DNA of 12,106 nt. Source: Pseudomonadota bacterium. Its GTDB lineage: Bacteria > Pseudomonadota > Alphaproteobacteria > Sphingomonadales > Sphingomonadaceae. The first letter of the stretch is position 1, and each line of letters starts with the position of its first letter. The notes beneath the pieces are model-generated. The model saw only the letters and a list, made by a program, of their open reading frames with translations, made no database searches and was not told where the DNA came from. Both the position numbers and the translations under genes were made by a program. The stretch is taken from positions 1 through 12,106 of the forward strand of contig JAEZQR010000321.1 in NCBI GenBank assembly GCA_023413015.1, written 5' to 3'. This document shows positions 1 to 7,034 of the stretch, piece after piece.

Positions 1-344
1 CACGCTTCACGTTGAACGTCACCCGCGCCGACATGATCGCTGCCGGCTGGTCGCCGTCGGTCCGGCTGTTCGAGGCGGCTGCCTGCGGGACGCCGATCAT
101 CTCGGACATCTGGTCGGGCATCGACGAGCTGTTCTCGCCCGGACGCGAGATCCTGCTGGCGGAAACGACCGAACAGGTGACCAAGGCAATCGAAGCCACC
201 GACGCTGAGCGCGCGTGCCTGATCGGCCGGTTAGCGCGCGAAAAGGTGCTCGCCGCCCACACCTCGGCGCACCGCGCCGCCGAGCTTGAACAACATCTGC
301 GTGATGCCGCCCGCCAGAACGAACTGCTGGCGGCCGTTTCGTAG
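1..344 (+). CDS. CgeB-like glycosyltransferase, C-terminal fragment
   Basis: The gene enters from the left edge; the frame is open from base 3, and only about the last 113 residues are present. The fragment carries N-V-T-R-A-D-M, then G-W-S-P-S-V-R-L-F-E-A-A-A-C-G-T-P-I-I-S-D. This is the donor-binding end of GT-B glycosyltransferases of the CgeB type (Glyco_trans_1_2), where the Glu in the F-E-A-A-A-C-G-T-P stretch typically contacts the nucleotide sugar. The last 50 residues form an Ala/Glu/Arg-rich helix, usual for the end of such enzymes. It should be a cytoplasmic sugar transferase building a surface or secreted polysaccharide. It lies 43 bases before a UDP-glucuronate decarboxylase-like gene on the same strand, so it probably belongs to the same operon. 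Donor and acceptor cannot be told. Family is fairly sure, specificity unknown. Confidence 0.85.
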   Translation, partial: RFTLNVTRADMIAAGWSPSVRLFEAAACGTPIISDIWSGIDELFSPGREILLAETTEQVTKAIEATDAERACLIGRLAREKVLAAHTSAHRAAELEQHLRDAARQNELLAAVS

Positions 345-387
345 GTGCAACGATACGTGTCGCGTGATGTGAGTAAGGAGAGTCCGT

Positions 388-1449
388 ATGGCGAAAAGAC
401 GTGGGAAGCTGGCCCTCGTGACCGGCGGCGCGGGCTTCATCGGCTCTCATCTTTGCGATGCGCTGCTGGCCGAGGGCGCGCAGGTTGTCTGTCTCGACAA
501 TTTCCAGACCGGCCGCACGTCCAACCTTGCTCATCTCGAACGCGAGCCGCGCTTTGACTTGATTGACGCCGACGTCATCAATCCCATTCCGGCATCGCTG
601 CGGCGGACGGTGGCGCGGTTCACCCACATCTACAATCTCGCCTGCGCCGCCTCACCGCCGCATTACCAAGCCGATCCCGAGCATACGATGCTCACTAACG
701 TGCTCGGCACCTGCCACCTGCTGCGGCTGGCCGAAGAGCATGAGGCCCGGTTCCTGCTCAGCTCGACGAGCGAGGTGTACGGCGATCCCGAAAGCCATCC
801 GCAGGCGGAGGATTATCGCGGCGACGTCAACTGCACCGGCCCGCGCGCCTGCTACGACGAAGGCAAGCGCGCCGCCGAAGCGCTCACCTTCGACTATGAG
901 CGGCTAGGCCGTTCCGAGGTGCGCGTCGCGCGCATCTTCAATACTTATGGCCCGCGCATGCGTCCCGATGACGGTCGCGTGGTGTCGAACGTCATCTGCC
1001 AGGCGCTCGCCGGCGAGGATATCACCGTCTATGGCGACGGCACGCAGACGCGCAGCTTCTGTTATGTCGACGACATGGTCGGCGGGCTGATGCGGCTGAT
1101 GGACCATGCCGGACCGCTGCCGGGGCCGATCAACCTCGGCAACCCGAACGAACTGACAGTCAACGAACTCGTGCAGCAGGTGATCGCGCTCACCGGTGCC
1201 GACGCGACAGTGATCAACCACCCATTGCCGATCGACGATCCGCGTCGGCGCCGGCCGAACATCTCGCGCGCTAAGCAGCTGCTCGGCTGGGCGCCGCGCG
1301 TGACGCTGCAGGAAGGGCTCGAGGCGACCGTCGCGTGGTTCGCCGCTGAGATGGAAGAAGAGGCACCGCTCGCACCGGTGGCGCTGGCGCTTGCACAAGG
1401 CCGCTCGCGATTGGACCCGCCGTCCACCTCGGTCGCGGCTGCCGAATAG
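388..1449 (+). CDS. UDP-glucuronate decarboxylase (UDP-xylose synthase)-like SDR enzyme
   Basis: This 353-residue protein is an extended short-chain dehydrogenase/reductase. The NAD-binding glycine motif T-G-G-A-G-F-I-G-S-H is at residues 12-21. The S-S-T-S-E-V-Y-G segment (125-132) is followed by G-P-R-A-C-Y-D-E-G-K-R (151-161) with catalytic Tyr156 and Lys160. R-I-F-N-T-Y-G-P-R-M (182-191) and Q-T-R-S-F-C-Y-V-D-D (220-229) are substrate-binding segments. The Y-D-E-G-K-R form is typical of UDP-glucuronate decarboxylases, which oxidise UDP-glucuronate at C4, lose CO2 and reduce to UDP-xylose. UDP-glucose 6-dehydrogenase, the supplier of UDP-glucuronate, is encoded three genes downstream, supporting this reading. 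The ATG has a strong AAGGAG at 375-380. About 25 C-terminal residues (330 onward) are Ala/Pro-rich and probably disordered. A related UDP-sugar 4-epimerase is possible but less likely. Confidence 0.88.
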   Translation: MAKRRGKLALVTGGAGFIGSHLCDALLAEGAQVVCLDNFQTGRTSNLAHLEREPRFDLIDADVINPIPASLRRTVARFTHIYNLACAASPPHYQADPEHTMLTNVLGTCHLLRLAEEHEARFLLSSTSEVYGDPESHPQAEDYRGDVNCTGPRACYDEGKRAAEALTFDYERLGRSEVRVARIFNTYGPRMRPDDGRVVSNVICQALAGEDITVYGDGTQTRSFCYVDDMVGGLMRLMDHAGPLPGPINLGNPNELTVNELVQQVIALTGADATVINHPLPIDDPRRRRPNISRAKQLLGWAPRVTLQEGLEATVAWFAAEMEEEAPLAPVALALAQGRSRLDPPSTSVAAAE

Positions 1450-1465
1450 AAAACCGCTGGGCGCC

Positions 1466-1996
1466 ATGACCGAAAGCTGGCTAGACCTAGACTGGCTGAC
1501 ACCGGTGCTCGCGGTCGGGGGCCGCTTTGACCTCGCGCTGGCCGCGCGCTTGGCAAAGGTCGAAAATATCCGTGCTATCGTCGACATGCGCCTGGAGGCC
1601 TGCGACGACGCGGACGACCTGCGCCGGCATGGCATCGCTCATCTCCATCTGCCGACCGTGGATCATCACGCCGTCGCCCGGCCGATGCTGGCAACTGGCG
1701 TGGACTTTGTTCATGCTTGGCATGCGCGTGGGGAGCGGGTGCTGATCCACTGCGAGCATGGCATCGGCCGGGCGCCCTCGCTCGCGCTCTGCGTGCTGGT
1801 CGCGGGCGGCCTGTCGCCAATCGAGGCGCTGACGCTCGTCAAGGACAAGCGCCCGATCATATCCCCCAACCGGGTCCAGTACGAAGCTTGGGCCGAGTGG
1901 CTCTCAGCATTGAAGGCAGCGCGATCCGTTGCTTGGGAGGTGCCCGACTTCGACGGGTTCGCCCGCATCGCCTACCGACATCTGGCCGCCACCTGA
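1466..1996 (+). CDS. dual-specificity (DSP/tyrosine-type) protein phosphatase
   Basis: This 176-residue cytoplasmic protein has the cysteine phosphatase signature H-C-E-H-G-I-G-R at 95-102. Cys96 is the nucleophile and Arg102 the phosphate-binding residue (CX5R). Asp66 in L-P-T-V-D-H-H is placed as the general acid, and I-S-P-N-R-V-Q-Y (132-139) resembles the helix that carries the Gln loop. Length matches a lone catalytic domain, with no signal peptide or membrane segment. I chose the ATG at 1466, 16 bases after the previous stop, because the longer in-frame reading from 1391 lies inside the decarboxylase gene. Its stop overlaps the next start (TGATG), so the two are probably translationally coupled. 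In polysaccharide loci, phosphatases often reverse tyrosine phosphorylation of enzymes such as UDP-glucose dehydrogenase; that role here is inference. The substrate could also be a carbohydrate or a nucleotide. Confidence 0.88.
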   Translation: MTESWLDLDWLTPVLAVGGRFDLALAARLAKVENIRAIVDMRLEACDDADDLRRHGIAHLHLPTVDHHAVARPMLATGVDFVHAWHARGERVLIHCEHGIGRAPSLALCVLVAGGLSPIEALTLVKDKRPIISPNRVQYEAWAEWLSALKAARSVAWEVPDFDGFARIAYRHLAAT

Positions 1997-3780
1997 TGAT
2001 CGTCTACGGCGACCATAGCGAACGGGTGGAGACACATGTGGGCTTGGCGCAACTGGGAGCGGGCCGCCAACGGCTGGCCCGAATATCAGCCGGTCTCGAC
2101 CGTCACGCCGCCCTCGTTGCCTTGTTCATCGATCTGACCGGCGTGGCGCAGGGTGTTGCCGATGCCTTGTTCGCTGTCGAAGGCGCCGATCGCCGGAGCG
2201 CGGCCCAGGACACGCTTGCAGCCTGGCTCCTCCAAGTCGCGGAAGCCGTACGTCTTTCGTGGGACGGCCGCTTCGTCGAACTTGGCGCCCTGCCGGAATT
2301 CATAAACACGACACCCCTGCCAGAGGAGATCGAAATCCGTCACGCCGAAGGCTATGCCTTCTATGCGCTCTATCCTGAAGCCTATATCGAGGCGGCACGG
2401 CGGCTTCGGCTGAGCGGGCCAGTTCGGGTGATCGGTATCCGCAGCATCGGAACGGGGCTGGCCGCGTTGGTCGGCGTGGTCCTGCGGGCACCCCCGCCGG
2501 TGACGTTGCGCCCGATCGGTCATCCTTTCGACCGGTGCGTCAGCCTCTCCGACGAGCTAGCAGCGGAACTGCTCGCCGATCCGAACGCATCCTACGTGAT
2601 CGTCGACGAAGGACCCGGATTATCCGGAAGCTCGTTCGGTGCCGTCGCGGACTTCCTTGAGGCAAATGGTATTTCCCCGGAGCGCATCGTCTTCCTGTCG
2701 GGCCATGGCGGCGACCTCGGGCCTCAGGCTTGCGAACGCCATCGTGCGCGTTGGGCCGCCACCAGATGCGAAGCGGCCGATACGGATGCGCTGCTGACAC
2801 AACATCTGCACACATGGGCGAGCAATCTGCTCGGCCCGCTCGAAGGTCCGTTGCAGGATATCTCCGGCGGCGCGTGGCGGGGTCGCTTCTGGCCCGCGGA
2901 AGCCGACTGGCCGGCCGTGACGCCATTGTGGGAACGGCGGAAATTCCTCGCGCGAGCAGGGGGGGCGACATGGCTGCTGAAGTTTGCCGGACTCGGCGCG
3001 ATCGGTGAGCGCAAGCTGGCGCGCGCGAAAGCGCTTCATGCCGCCGGCTTCGCACCGGAGCCGTGCGGGGTTATCCACGGCTTCATCGCCGAACGCTGGC
3101 TCGATGATGCCCAGCCGCTGGACCCCAACTTGGTGACGCGTGCGAAGCTGCTGGATAGGCTGGCATGCTATCTCGGCTTCCGGGCGCAGGCCTTTCCCGC
3201 AACCAGCACGCCCGGCGCCTCGCTGGACGACCTGCTCGAGATGGCGCGTTTCAACACGGCCCAGGCATTGGGCGATTCGCTTGCCGCCAGATTCGATGAT
3301 CGGCGACACAAGCTGGCCTGTCTTGCCGAAAGCGTTGTGCCGGTCGAAACCGATAACCGCTGCCTGCCACACGAATGGTTGCTCGACAGGACCGGCTGCC
3401 TGCTGAAGGCCGACGCACTCGATCATCATGCGGGGCACGACCTGATCGGTTGTCAGGACGTGGCGTGGGACATCGCTGGCGCCTCGATCGAATTCGATCT
3501 GTCCACCCGAGAGACCCAGTGGCTCCAGAGTGAGATCGTCGCGATCGCGGAACGGTCGGTCAACGGGGACCTCGTTGATTTCCTCCAGCCCTGCTATCTT
3601 GCGTTCCGGTTGGGCCAGCATCACTTGGCTGCGGCTTCTCTCGGCGATTGGCCGGAGGAGAAGAAGCGCAACGAGGCGGCGGCAGGGCGTTACGCCAGGA
3701 AGCTGGAAAAGCTATTAGGCCGGGCGCTGCCCCAGAACTCGGGCGGCAGTAAACAGGAGAATTTATGCGCGTTGCCATGA
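1996..3780 (+). CDS. putative phosphoribosyltransferase-fold / kinase-fold fusion protein, unknown function
   Basis: I do not recognise a named family for this 594-residue protein. Residues 1-110 are mostly helical. The middle part resembles a type I phosphoribosyltransferase: E-G-Y-A-F-Y-A-L-Y-P-E (118-128), R-S-I-G-T-G-L-A-A (149-157), and V-I-V-D-E-G-P-G-L-S-G-S-S (201-213), which fits a PRPP loop of the form hhhhDE..(S/T)G(S/T). Residues about 315-570 resemble an aminoglycoside-phosphotransferase-like kinase: W-L-L-K-F (326-330, candidate ATP lysine Lys329), a hinge-like G-F-I-A-E-R-W-L, then D-N-R-C-L-P-H-E-W-L (453-462) and L-L-K-A-D-A (469-474) as catalytic-loop and metal-binding segments, followed by Q-D-V-A-W-D-I-A-G (487-495). 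The ATG at 1996 overlaps the phosphatase stop by one base; longer in-frame starts lie within that gene. Its end overlaps the next gene by 16 bases. No membrane segment or signal peptide is seen. The domain calls are by motif eye only. Confidence 0.75.
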   Translation: MIVYGDHSERVETHVGLAQLGAGRQRLARISAGLDRHAALVALFIDLTGVAQGVADALFAVEGADRRSAAQDTLAAWLLQVAEAVRLSWDGRFVELGALPEFINTTPLPEEIEIRHAEGYAFYALYPEAYIEAARRLRLSGPVRVIGIRSIGTGLAALVGVVLRAPPPVTLRPIGHPFDRCVSLSDELAAELLADPNASYVIVDEGPGLSGSSFGAVADFLEANGISPERIVFLSGHGGDLGPQACERHRARWAATRCEAADTDALLTQHLHTWASNLLGPLEGPLQDISGGAWRGRFWPAEADWPAVTPLWERRKFLARAGGATWLLKFAGLGAIGERKLARAKALHAAGFAPEPCGVIHGFIAERWLDDAQPLDPNLVTRAKLLDRLACYLGFRAQAFPATSTPGASLDDLLEMARFNTAQALGDSLAARFDDRRHKLACLAESVVPVETDNRCLPHEWLLDRTGCLLKADALDHHAGHDLIGCQDVAWDIAGASIEFDLSTRETQWLQSEIVAIAERSVNGDLVDFLQPCYLAFRLGQHHLAAASLGDWPEEKKRNEAAAGRYARKLEKLLGRALPQNSGGSKQENLCALP

Positions 3781-5162
3781 TCGGCACTGGCTATGTTGGG
3801 CTCGTCTCGGGTGCCTGCTTCGCCGATTTCGGCCATGAGGTGATCTGCGTCGACAAGGACCCTGCGAAGATCACTTCGCTCGATGACGGCATCATGCCGA
3901 TCTACGAGCCGGGCCTCGCCGACCTCGTCGCCAACAACGTCAAGGCCGGGCGTCTCTCCTTCACCACCGATCTGGCGCCTGCGGTCGCCAAGGCCGACGC
4001 GGTATTCATCGCGGTCGGCACGCCCTCGCGTCGCGGCGACGGTCATGCTGATCTCAGCTATGTCTACCAGGCAGCGCGCGAGATCGCTTCGGCGCTCGAC
4101 GGCTATACCATCGTGGTGACCAAATCGACCGTGCCGGTCGGCACCGGCGACGAGGTCGAGCGCGTCATCCGCGAGGTGCGGCCGGATGCGCAGTTCGCCG
4201 TCGTCTCGAACCCTGAGTTCCTGCGCGAGGGGGCCGCGATCGAGGACTTCAAGCGGCCGGACCGTATCGTCGTCGGCACCGAAGATGCGCTCGCCCGCGA
4301 GGTGATGTCGGAGCTTTACCGTCCGCTCTACCTCAACCATGCGCCGCTGCTGTTCACCTCGCGCCGGACCGCCGAACTGACGAAATATGCGGCGAACGCC
4401 TTCCTCGCCACCAAGATCACCTTCATCAACGAGATGGCCGATCTGTGCGAAGCCGCCGGCGCGGACGTGAAGGACGTGGCGCGCGGCATCGGCCTCGACA
4501 AGCGGATTGGATCGAAGTTCCTGCACGCCGGTCCCGGCTATGGCGGCTCCTGCTTTCCGAAGGACACGCTGGCGCTGATCAAGACGGCGCAGGACTTTGG
4601 CGCGCCGACGCGCATCATCGAGACGGTCGCGGCAGTCAACGACACCCGCAAGCGGGCGATGGGGCGCAAGATCGTTGCCGCCTGCGGCGGCGACGTGCGC
4701 GGCAAGACGATCGCGGTCCTGGGCCTCACCTTCAAGCCGAACACCGACGACCTGCGCGATGCGCCGGCGCTCAGCATCATCCAAACGCTTCAGGACGCCG
4801 GCGCCAAGGTGCGTGCCTATGATCCGGAAGGAATGGCGCACGCCAGGCAGGTCGTTACCGACATCGACTACGCTGCCGACGCCTATGATTGCGTCAAGGG
4901 CGCGGACGCCGTCGCGATCGTCACCGAATGGAACGAGTTCCGCGCACTCGACCTCGCCCGCATGCGCGACCTGATGAACAGTCCGGTGCTTGTCGACCTG
5001 CGCAACATCTATCGCGTCGACGAGGTTGCCCGGCATGGTTTCGACTATGTCGGAATTGGCCGCGAAGGGTCGCTCAAGCACCGGCGTGCGGGCGACCAGC
5101 AACCGGCTCAGCCCGAGAAGGCGGCCATGACCTCGGCGACCATCGGCTCCTCGGCGTCGTAG
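3765..5162 (+). CDS. ugd: UDP-glucose 6-dehydrogenase
   Basis: This 465-residue enzyme oxidises UDP-glucose to UDP-glucuronate with two NAD+. M-I-G-T-G-Y-V-G-L-V-S-G (5-16) is the Rossmann motif. E-F-L-R-E-G-A-A (151-158) and T-K-Y-A-A-N-A-F (206-213, Lys207 and Asn211) are substrate-binding. G-Y-G-G-S-C-F-P-K-D (258-267) holds catalytic Cys263 and Asp267. L-G-L-T-F-K-P-N-T-D-D-L-R (319-331) is the C-terminal UDP-binding domain. The start has AGGAGA at 3755-3760 and overlaps the preceding gene by 16 bases. Residues after about 433 are an unusual Gln/Ala/Ser-rich tail; codons from about residue 448 overlap the opposite-strand metallo-hydrolase gene. The product feeds the UDP-glucuronate decarboxylase homologue upstream. 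In other bacteria this enzyme can be activated by tyrosine phosphorylation, which makes the phosphatase in the same operon notable. Confidence 0.97.
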   Translation: MRVAMIGTGYVGLVSGACFADFGHEVICVDKDPAKITSLDDGIMPIYEPGLADLVANNVKAGRLSFTTDLAPAVAKADAVFIAVGTPSRRGDGHADLSYVYQAAREIASALDGYTIVVTKSTVPVGTGDEVERVIREVRPDAQFAVVSNPEFLREGAAIEDFKRPDRIVVGTEDALAREVMSELYRPLYLNHAPLLFTSRRTAELTKYAANAFLATKITFINEMADLCEAAGADVKDVARGIGLDKRIGSKFLHAGPGYGGSCFPKDTLALIKTAQDFGAPTRIIETVAAVNDTRKRAMGRKIVAACGGDVRGKTIAVLGLTFKPNTDDLRDAPALSIIQTLQDAGAKVRAYDPEGMAHARQVVTDIDYAADAYDCVKGADAVAIVTEWNEFRALDLARMRDLMNSPVLVDLRNIYRVDEVARHGFDYVGIGREGSLKHRRAGDQQPAQPEKAAMTSATIGSSAS

Positions 5163-6085
5163 CGCGGCGAGAAGTGGAACGGCTCGACGCGGCGGACGCC
5201 CGCCGCGCGAGCGATCTCGCCGGCGGCCGTCGTCGTCAGGTGCGCTCTTAGCTTGGCCTGCTCGATGTCGACGGCGCTGAAACGGGCTTCGATGAACAGG
5301 AGGTCCGCGCCCGCCGCCAGCTCGGCGATCGCAGCGCGGTTGGCGAGCGTGTCGGCGACATCGGTCACATAGGCGATCTTCTGGCCGCGGCTGAGCGTGA
5401 TCAGCTCCCGAAGCTGTCCGAGCGGCACGGCGCCTTCGCCGGGGATCTTGATCAGGATCTCGTCGCTCGCCCCGCTCACCACCGCCTGCTTGAGCGCCTG
5501 AAGCCAAGGGCCGGTGGCGAGGCCGCGCTCCTCCAGCCGGTTCTTCCAGACGTTGGCGTGCATCGCTTCCTCGATCGCATAGCCGAGGCAGGGGCCGTGG
5601 TGATCGAGGATCACTGCCGAGATGGTGAACCCGAGTTCGCGCAGGATGATCGCGCCGCGCCACGGCTCGTCCATTTCGCGCTCCCGCTCGAAGCCGGTCT
5701 TGAACCGGAAGCGCGCGTGCCGGATGCATTCGCGCTGCACCTCGCTCACCGCCAACACGAGATCGGTCGCATAGCGGTCGACCAAGTCCCATTCATAGGC
5801 ATGCAGCTTGTGCTCGACCCGGTCGATGATCCCTTGGGGGCCGATCAGCCGGATCGTCTTCTCACGGCCGACGGACACGCGCAGCAGCGTATCGAAGCCG
5901 ATGAAGTGGTCCATGTGCATGTGCGACACCAGCGCATGGGTGACGCGCAGCAGGTCGCGCGCGCTCAGCGGCGACAGGTCGCCAAGGTCGAACAGCAGCG
6001 CGCCGCGCTGGTACAAGATCTCGACATAGATCGCCGGGTCGCCGAAGCGGCCGTTCACCAGCGACGGATGCAGTAGCGGGCGCAT
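5108..6085 (-). CDS. RNase Z-like metallo-beta-lactamase-fold hydrolase
   Basis: This 325-residue protein has the metal-binding motif S-H-M-H-M-D-H (54-60; His55, His57, Asp59, His60). Further likely ligands are His162 or His163 in L-D-H-H-G-P-C-L-G-Y, Asp242 in Y-V-T-D-V-A-D-T, and His304 in F-H-F-S-P-R-Y. The last motif and the spacing are those of the RNase Z/ElaC group, which cleaves tRNA precursor 3' ends. Asp33 and Asp36 (F-D-L-G-D) sit where RNase Z usually has D-C-G-E. Residues 97-145 look like a family-specific insert. The substrate may be tRNA, another RNA, or a small phosphodiester. The ATG begins 4 bases after the hydrolase stop without a visible Shine-Dalgarno sequence, so it probably depends on translational coupling. 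Its last 55 bases overlap the convergent ugd gene. Confidence 0.85.
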   Translation of the reverse strand: MRPLLHPSLVNGRFGDPAIYVEILYQRGALLFDLGDLSPLSARDLLRVTHALVSHMHMDHFIGFDTLLRVSVGREKTIRLIGPQGIIDRVEHKLHAYEWDLVDRYATDLVLAVSEVQRECIRHARFRFKTGFEREREMDEPWRGAIILRELGFTISAVILDHHGPCLGYAIEEAMHANVWKNRLEERGLATGPWLQALKQAVVSGASDEILIKIPGEGAVPLGQLRELITLSRGQKIAYVTDVADTLANRAAIAELAAGADLLFIEARFSAVDIEQAKLRAHLTTTAAGEIARAAGVRRVEPFHFSPRYDAEEPMVAEVMAAFSG

Positions 6086-6089
6086 GGGA

Positions 6090-6755
6090 TCAGGAGGCGT
6101 GATCGAGGCCGATCACCGTCCCGAGCCATTGCGTGAGGTCGCGATCGAGCGCGTCGCGGCATTCGTCGAGGCCGTGGCGGCAGCGCGGGTAGATGATCAG
6201 CTGCTTCGGATCGCCGGCGCGGGCGTAGAGATCGTAGGAGCAGCTCTCGGAGAGGACCTCATCCGCCTTGCCATGGATGAACAGCACCCGCTTCGGCGAC
6301 AGTCGGGCCACCGCCGACGTGCCGGCGGTCTGGCTGCTCATCGCGACGACCGCGATCACCGTATCGCTGTCGGCGCCTGCATTGATCACCACCGCGCCGC
6401 CGAACGAATGGCCAACGAGCACGACGCGGCTTCTGCCCTGCGCCTCGAGCCAGGCGAGGCCGGCCAGCGTATCGAGAACGCATTCGGCGAGCGCGCCGGG
6501 CTGACGGTAGGCAAGCTCGAGCGAGGTCACCGCACGTGGCCGCAGCCGCGCGCCCAGCCTTGTGTAGATTCCGCCCGCTGGACCACCGAGCCCGCCGCCG
6601 GCGCCGAACACCCAGAGGATGGCGACATCGCCGTCGACGGCGGGATGATAGCGACACTCGATCGCCCCGCAGTCGGTGGTCAGCCGCAGGCGTTCGGCGT
6701 CCGGCCCTTCGGGCGTGCGCTCGACGCCGGTCAGGCTGATCATCCCGCCGGCCAT
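6090..6755 (-). CDS. alpha/beta hydrolase
   Basis: This 221-residue protein has the nucleophile elbow V-G-H-S-F-G-G (114-120), with Ser117 as nucleophile. Asp165 in H-G-K-A-D-E-V-L and His194 in R-C-R-H-G-L complete a plausible triad. F-G-A-G-G-G-L-G-G (50-58) follows the strand that normally precedes the oxyanion hole. It is a compact cytoplasmic hydrolase of the dienelactone hydrolase/serine esterase type, with no signal peptide. The ATG follows the stop of the small hydrophilic protein gene by 3 bases and the next start comes 4 bases after its stop, so the three genes are one transcription unit. An alternative Met is at residue 5. The substrate is unknown. Confidence 0.88.
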   Translation of the reverse strand: MAGGMISLTGVERTPEGPDAERLRLTTDCGAIECRYHPAVDGDVAILWVFGAGGGLGGPAGGIYTRLGARLRPRAVTSLELAYRQPGALAECVLDTLAGLAWLEAQGRSRVVLVGHSFGGAVVINAGADSDTVIAVVAMSSQTAGTSAVARLSPKRVLFIHGKADEVLSESCSYDLYARAGDPKQLIIYPRCRHGLDECRDALDRDLTQWLGTVIGLDHAS

Positions 6756-6758
6756 GGA

Positions 6759-6977
6759 CTATTTGTTGGTGCGGCCGAGCCTGTTCTCGTCGACACCACC
6801 CTGCGGGTTGGGATCGTTCTCGACGTCGCCTTCGACGGTGTTGTCGCCCTCGATCAGATCCGGGGACACACCGGCCGCGAAGGCGCCTTTCGACTGGCCG
6901 ATGCCGGGATTGCGATCGAGGTCCTTGGGGAAGGGATTGTCGCGCTCGTTGGTCTTGGGATGCTTGCTGCTGGTCAT
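6759..6977 (-). CDS. small hydrophilic, probably disordered protein; likely stress-induced
   Basis: This 72-residue protein is rich in Asn, Asp, Gly, Pro, Lys and Glu and has no Cys, Trp or Tyr. No hydrophobic segment long enough for a membrane helix is present. Segments such as N-P-F-P-K-D-L-D-R-N-P-G-I-G and D-N-T-V-E-G-D-V-E-N-D-P-N-P suggest an unfolded chain. I do not recognise a named family. The ATG at 6977 is preceded by GGAGAG at good spacing. A longer in-frame GTG start at 7010 would overlap the predicted -10 element, so it is rejected. It is the first gene of an operon with the alpha/beta hydrolase and the RNase Z-like protein and stands about 28 bases below an EcfG-like promoter. 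A protective or chaperone-like role in stress would be inference only. Confidence 0.75.
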   Translation of the reverse strand: MTSSKHPKTNERDNPFPKDLDRNPGIGQSKGAFAAGVSPDLIEGDNTVEGDVENDPNPQGGVDENRLGRTNK

Positions 6978-7005
6978 GTCGCTCTCCGTGTCGGTGAACT
7001 GAGCC

Positions 7006-7030
7006 AACACGGGCCGTGCGCAGACGTTCC
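7006..7030 (-). promoter_or_regulatory. EcfG (general stress sigma factor)-like promoter
   Basis: On the minus strand GGAAC (7030-7026) is followed by 16 bases and TGTT (7009-7006). The alphaproteobacterial EcfG/SigT consensus is GGAAC, 16-17 bases, cGTT. The site begins just after the LD-carboxypeptidase stop and ends 28 bases before the ATG of the 72-residue protein. It would drive the three-gene operon ending at 5108. The -10 differs from consensus at one base. Confidence 0.6.
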
Positions 7031-7034
7031 TCGT

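Noticed and set aside
2620..3624. 334-residue minus-strand frame opposite the fusion gene
   Set aside because: The plus-strand frame has overlapping starts and stops with its neighbours and domain-like motifs; the minus frame shows none.
3690..5792. 700-residue open frame on the minus strand opposite ugd
   Set aside because: It is Arg/Gly/Ala-rich, without motifs, and overlaps two well-supported genes (ugd and the RNase Z-like gene). It is a high-GC shadow frame.
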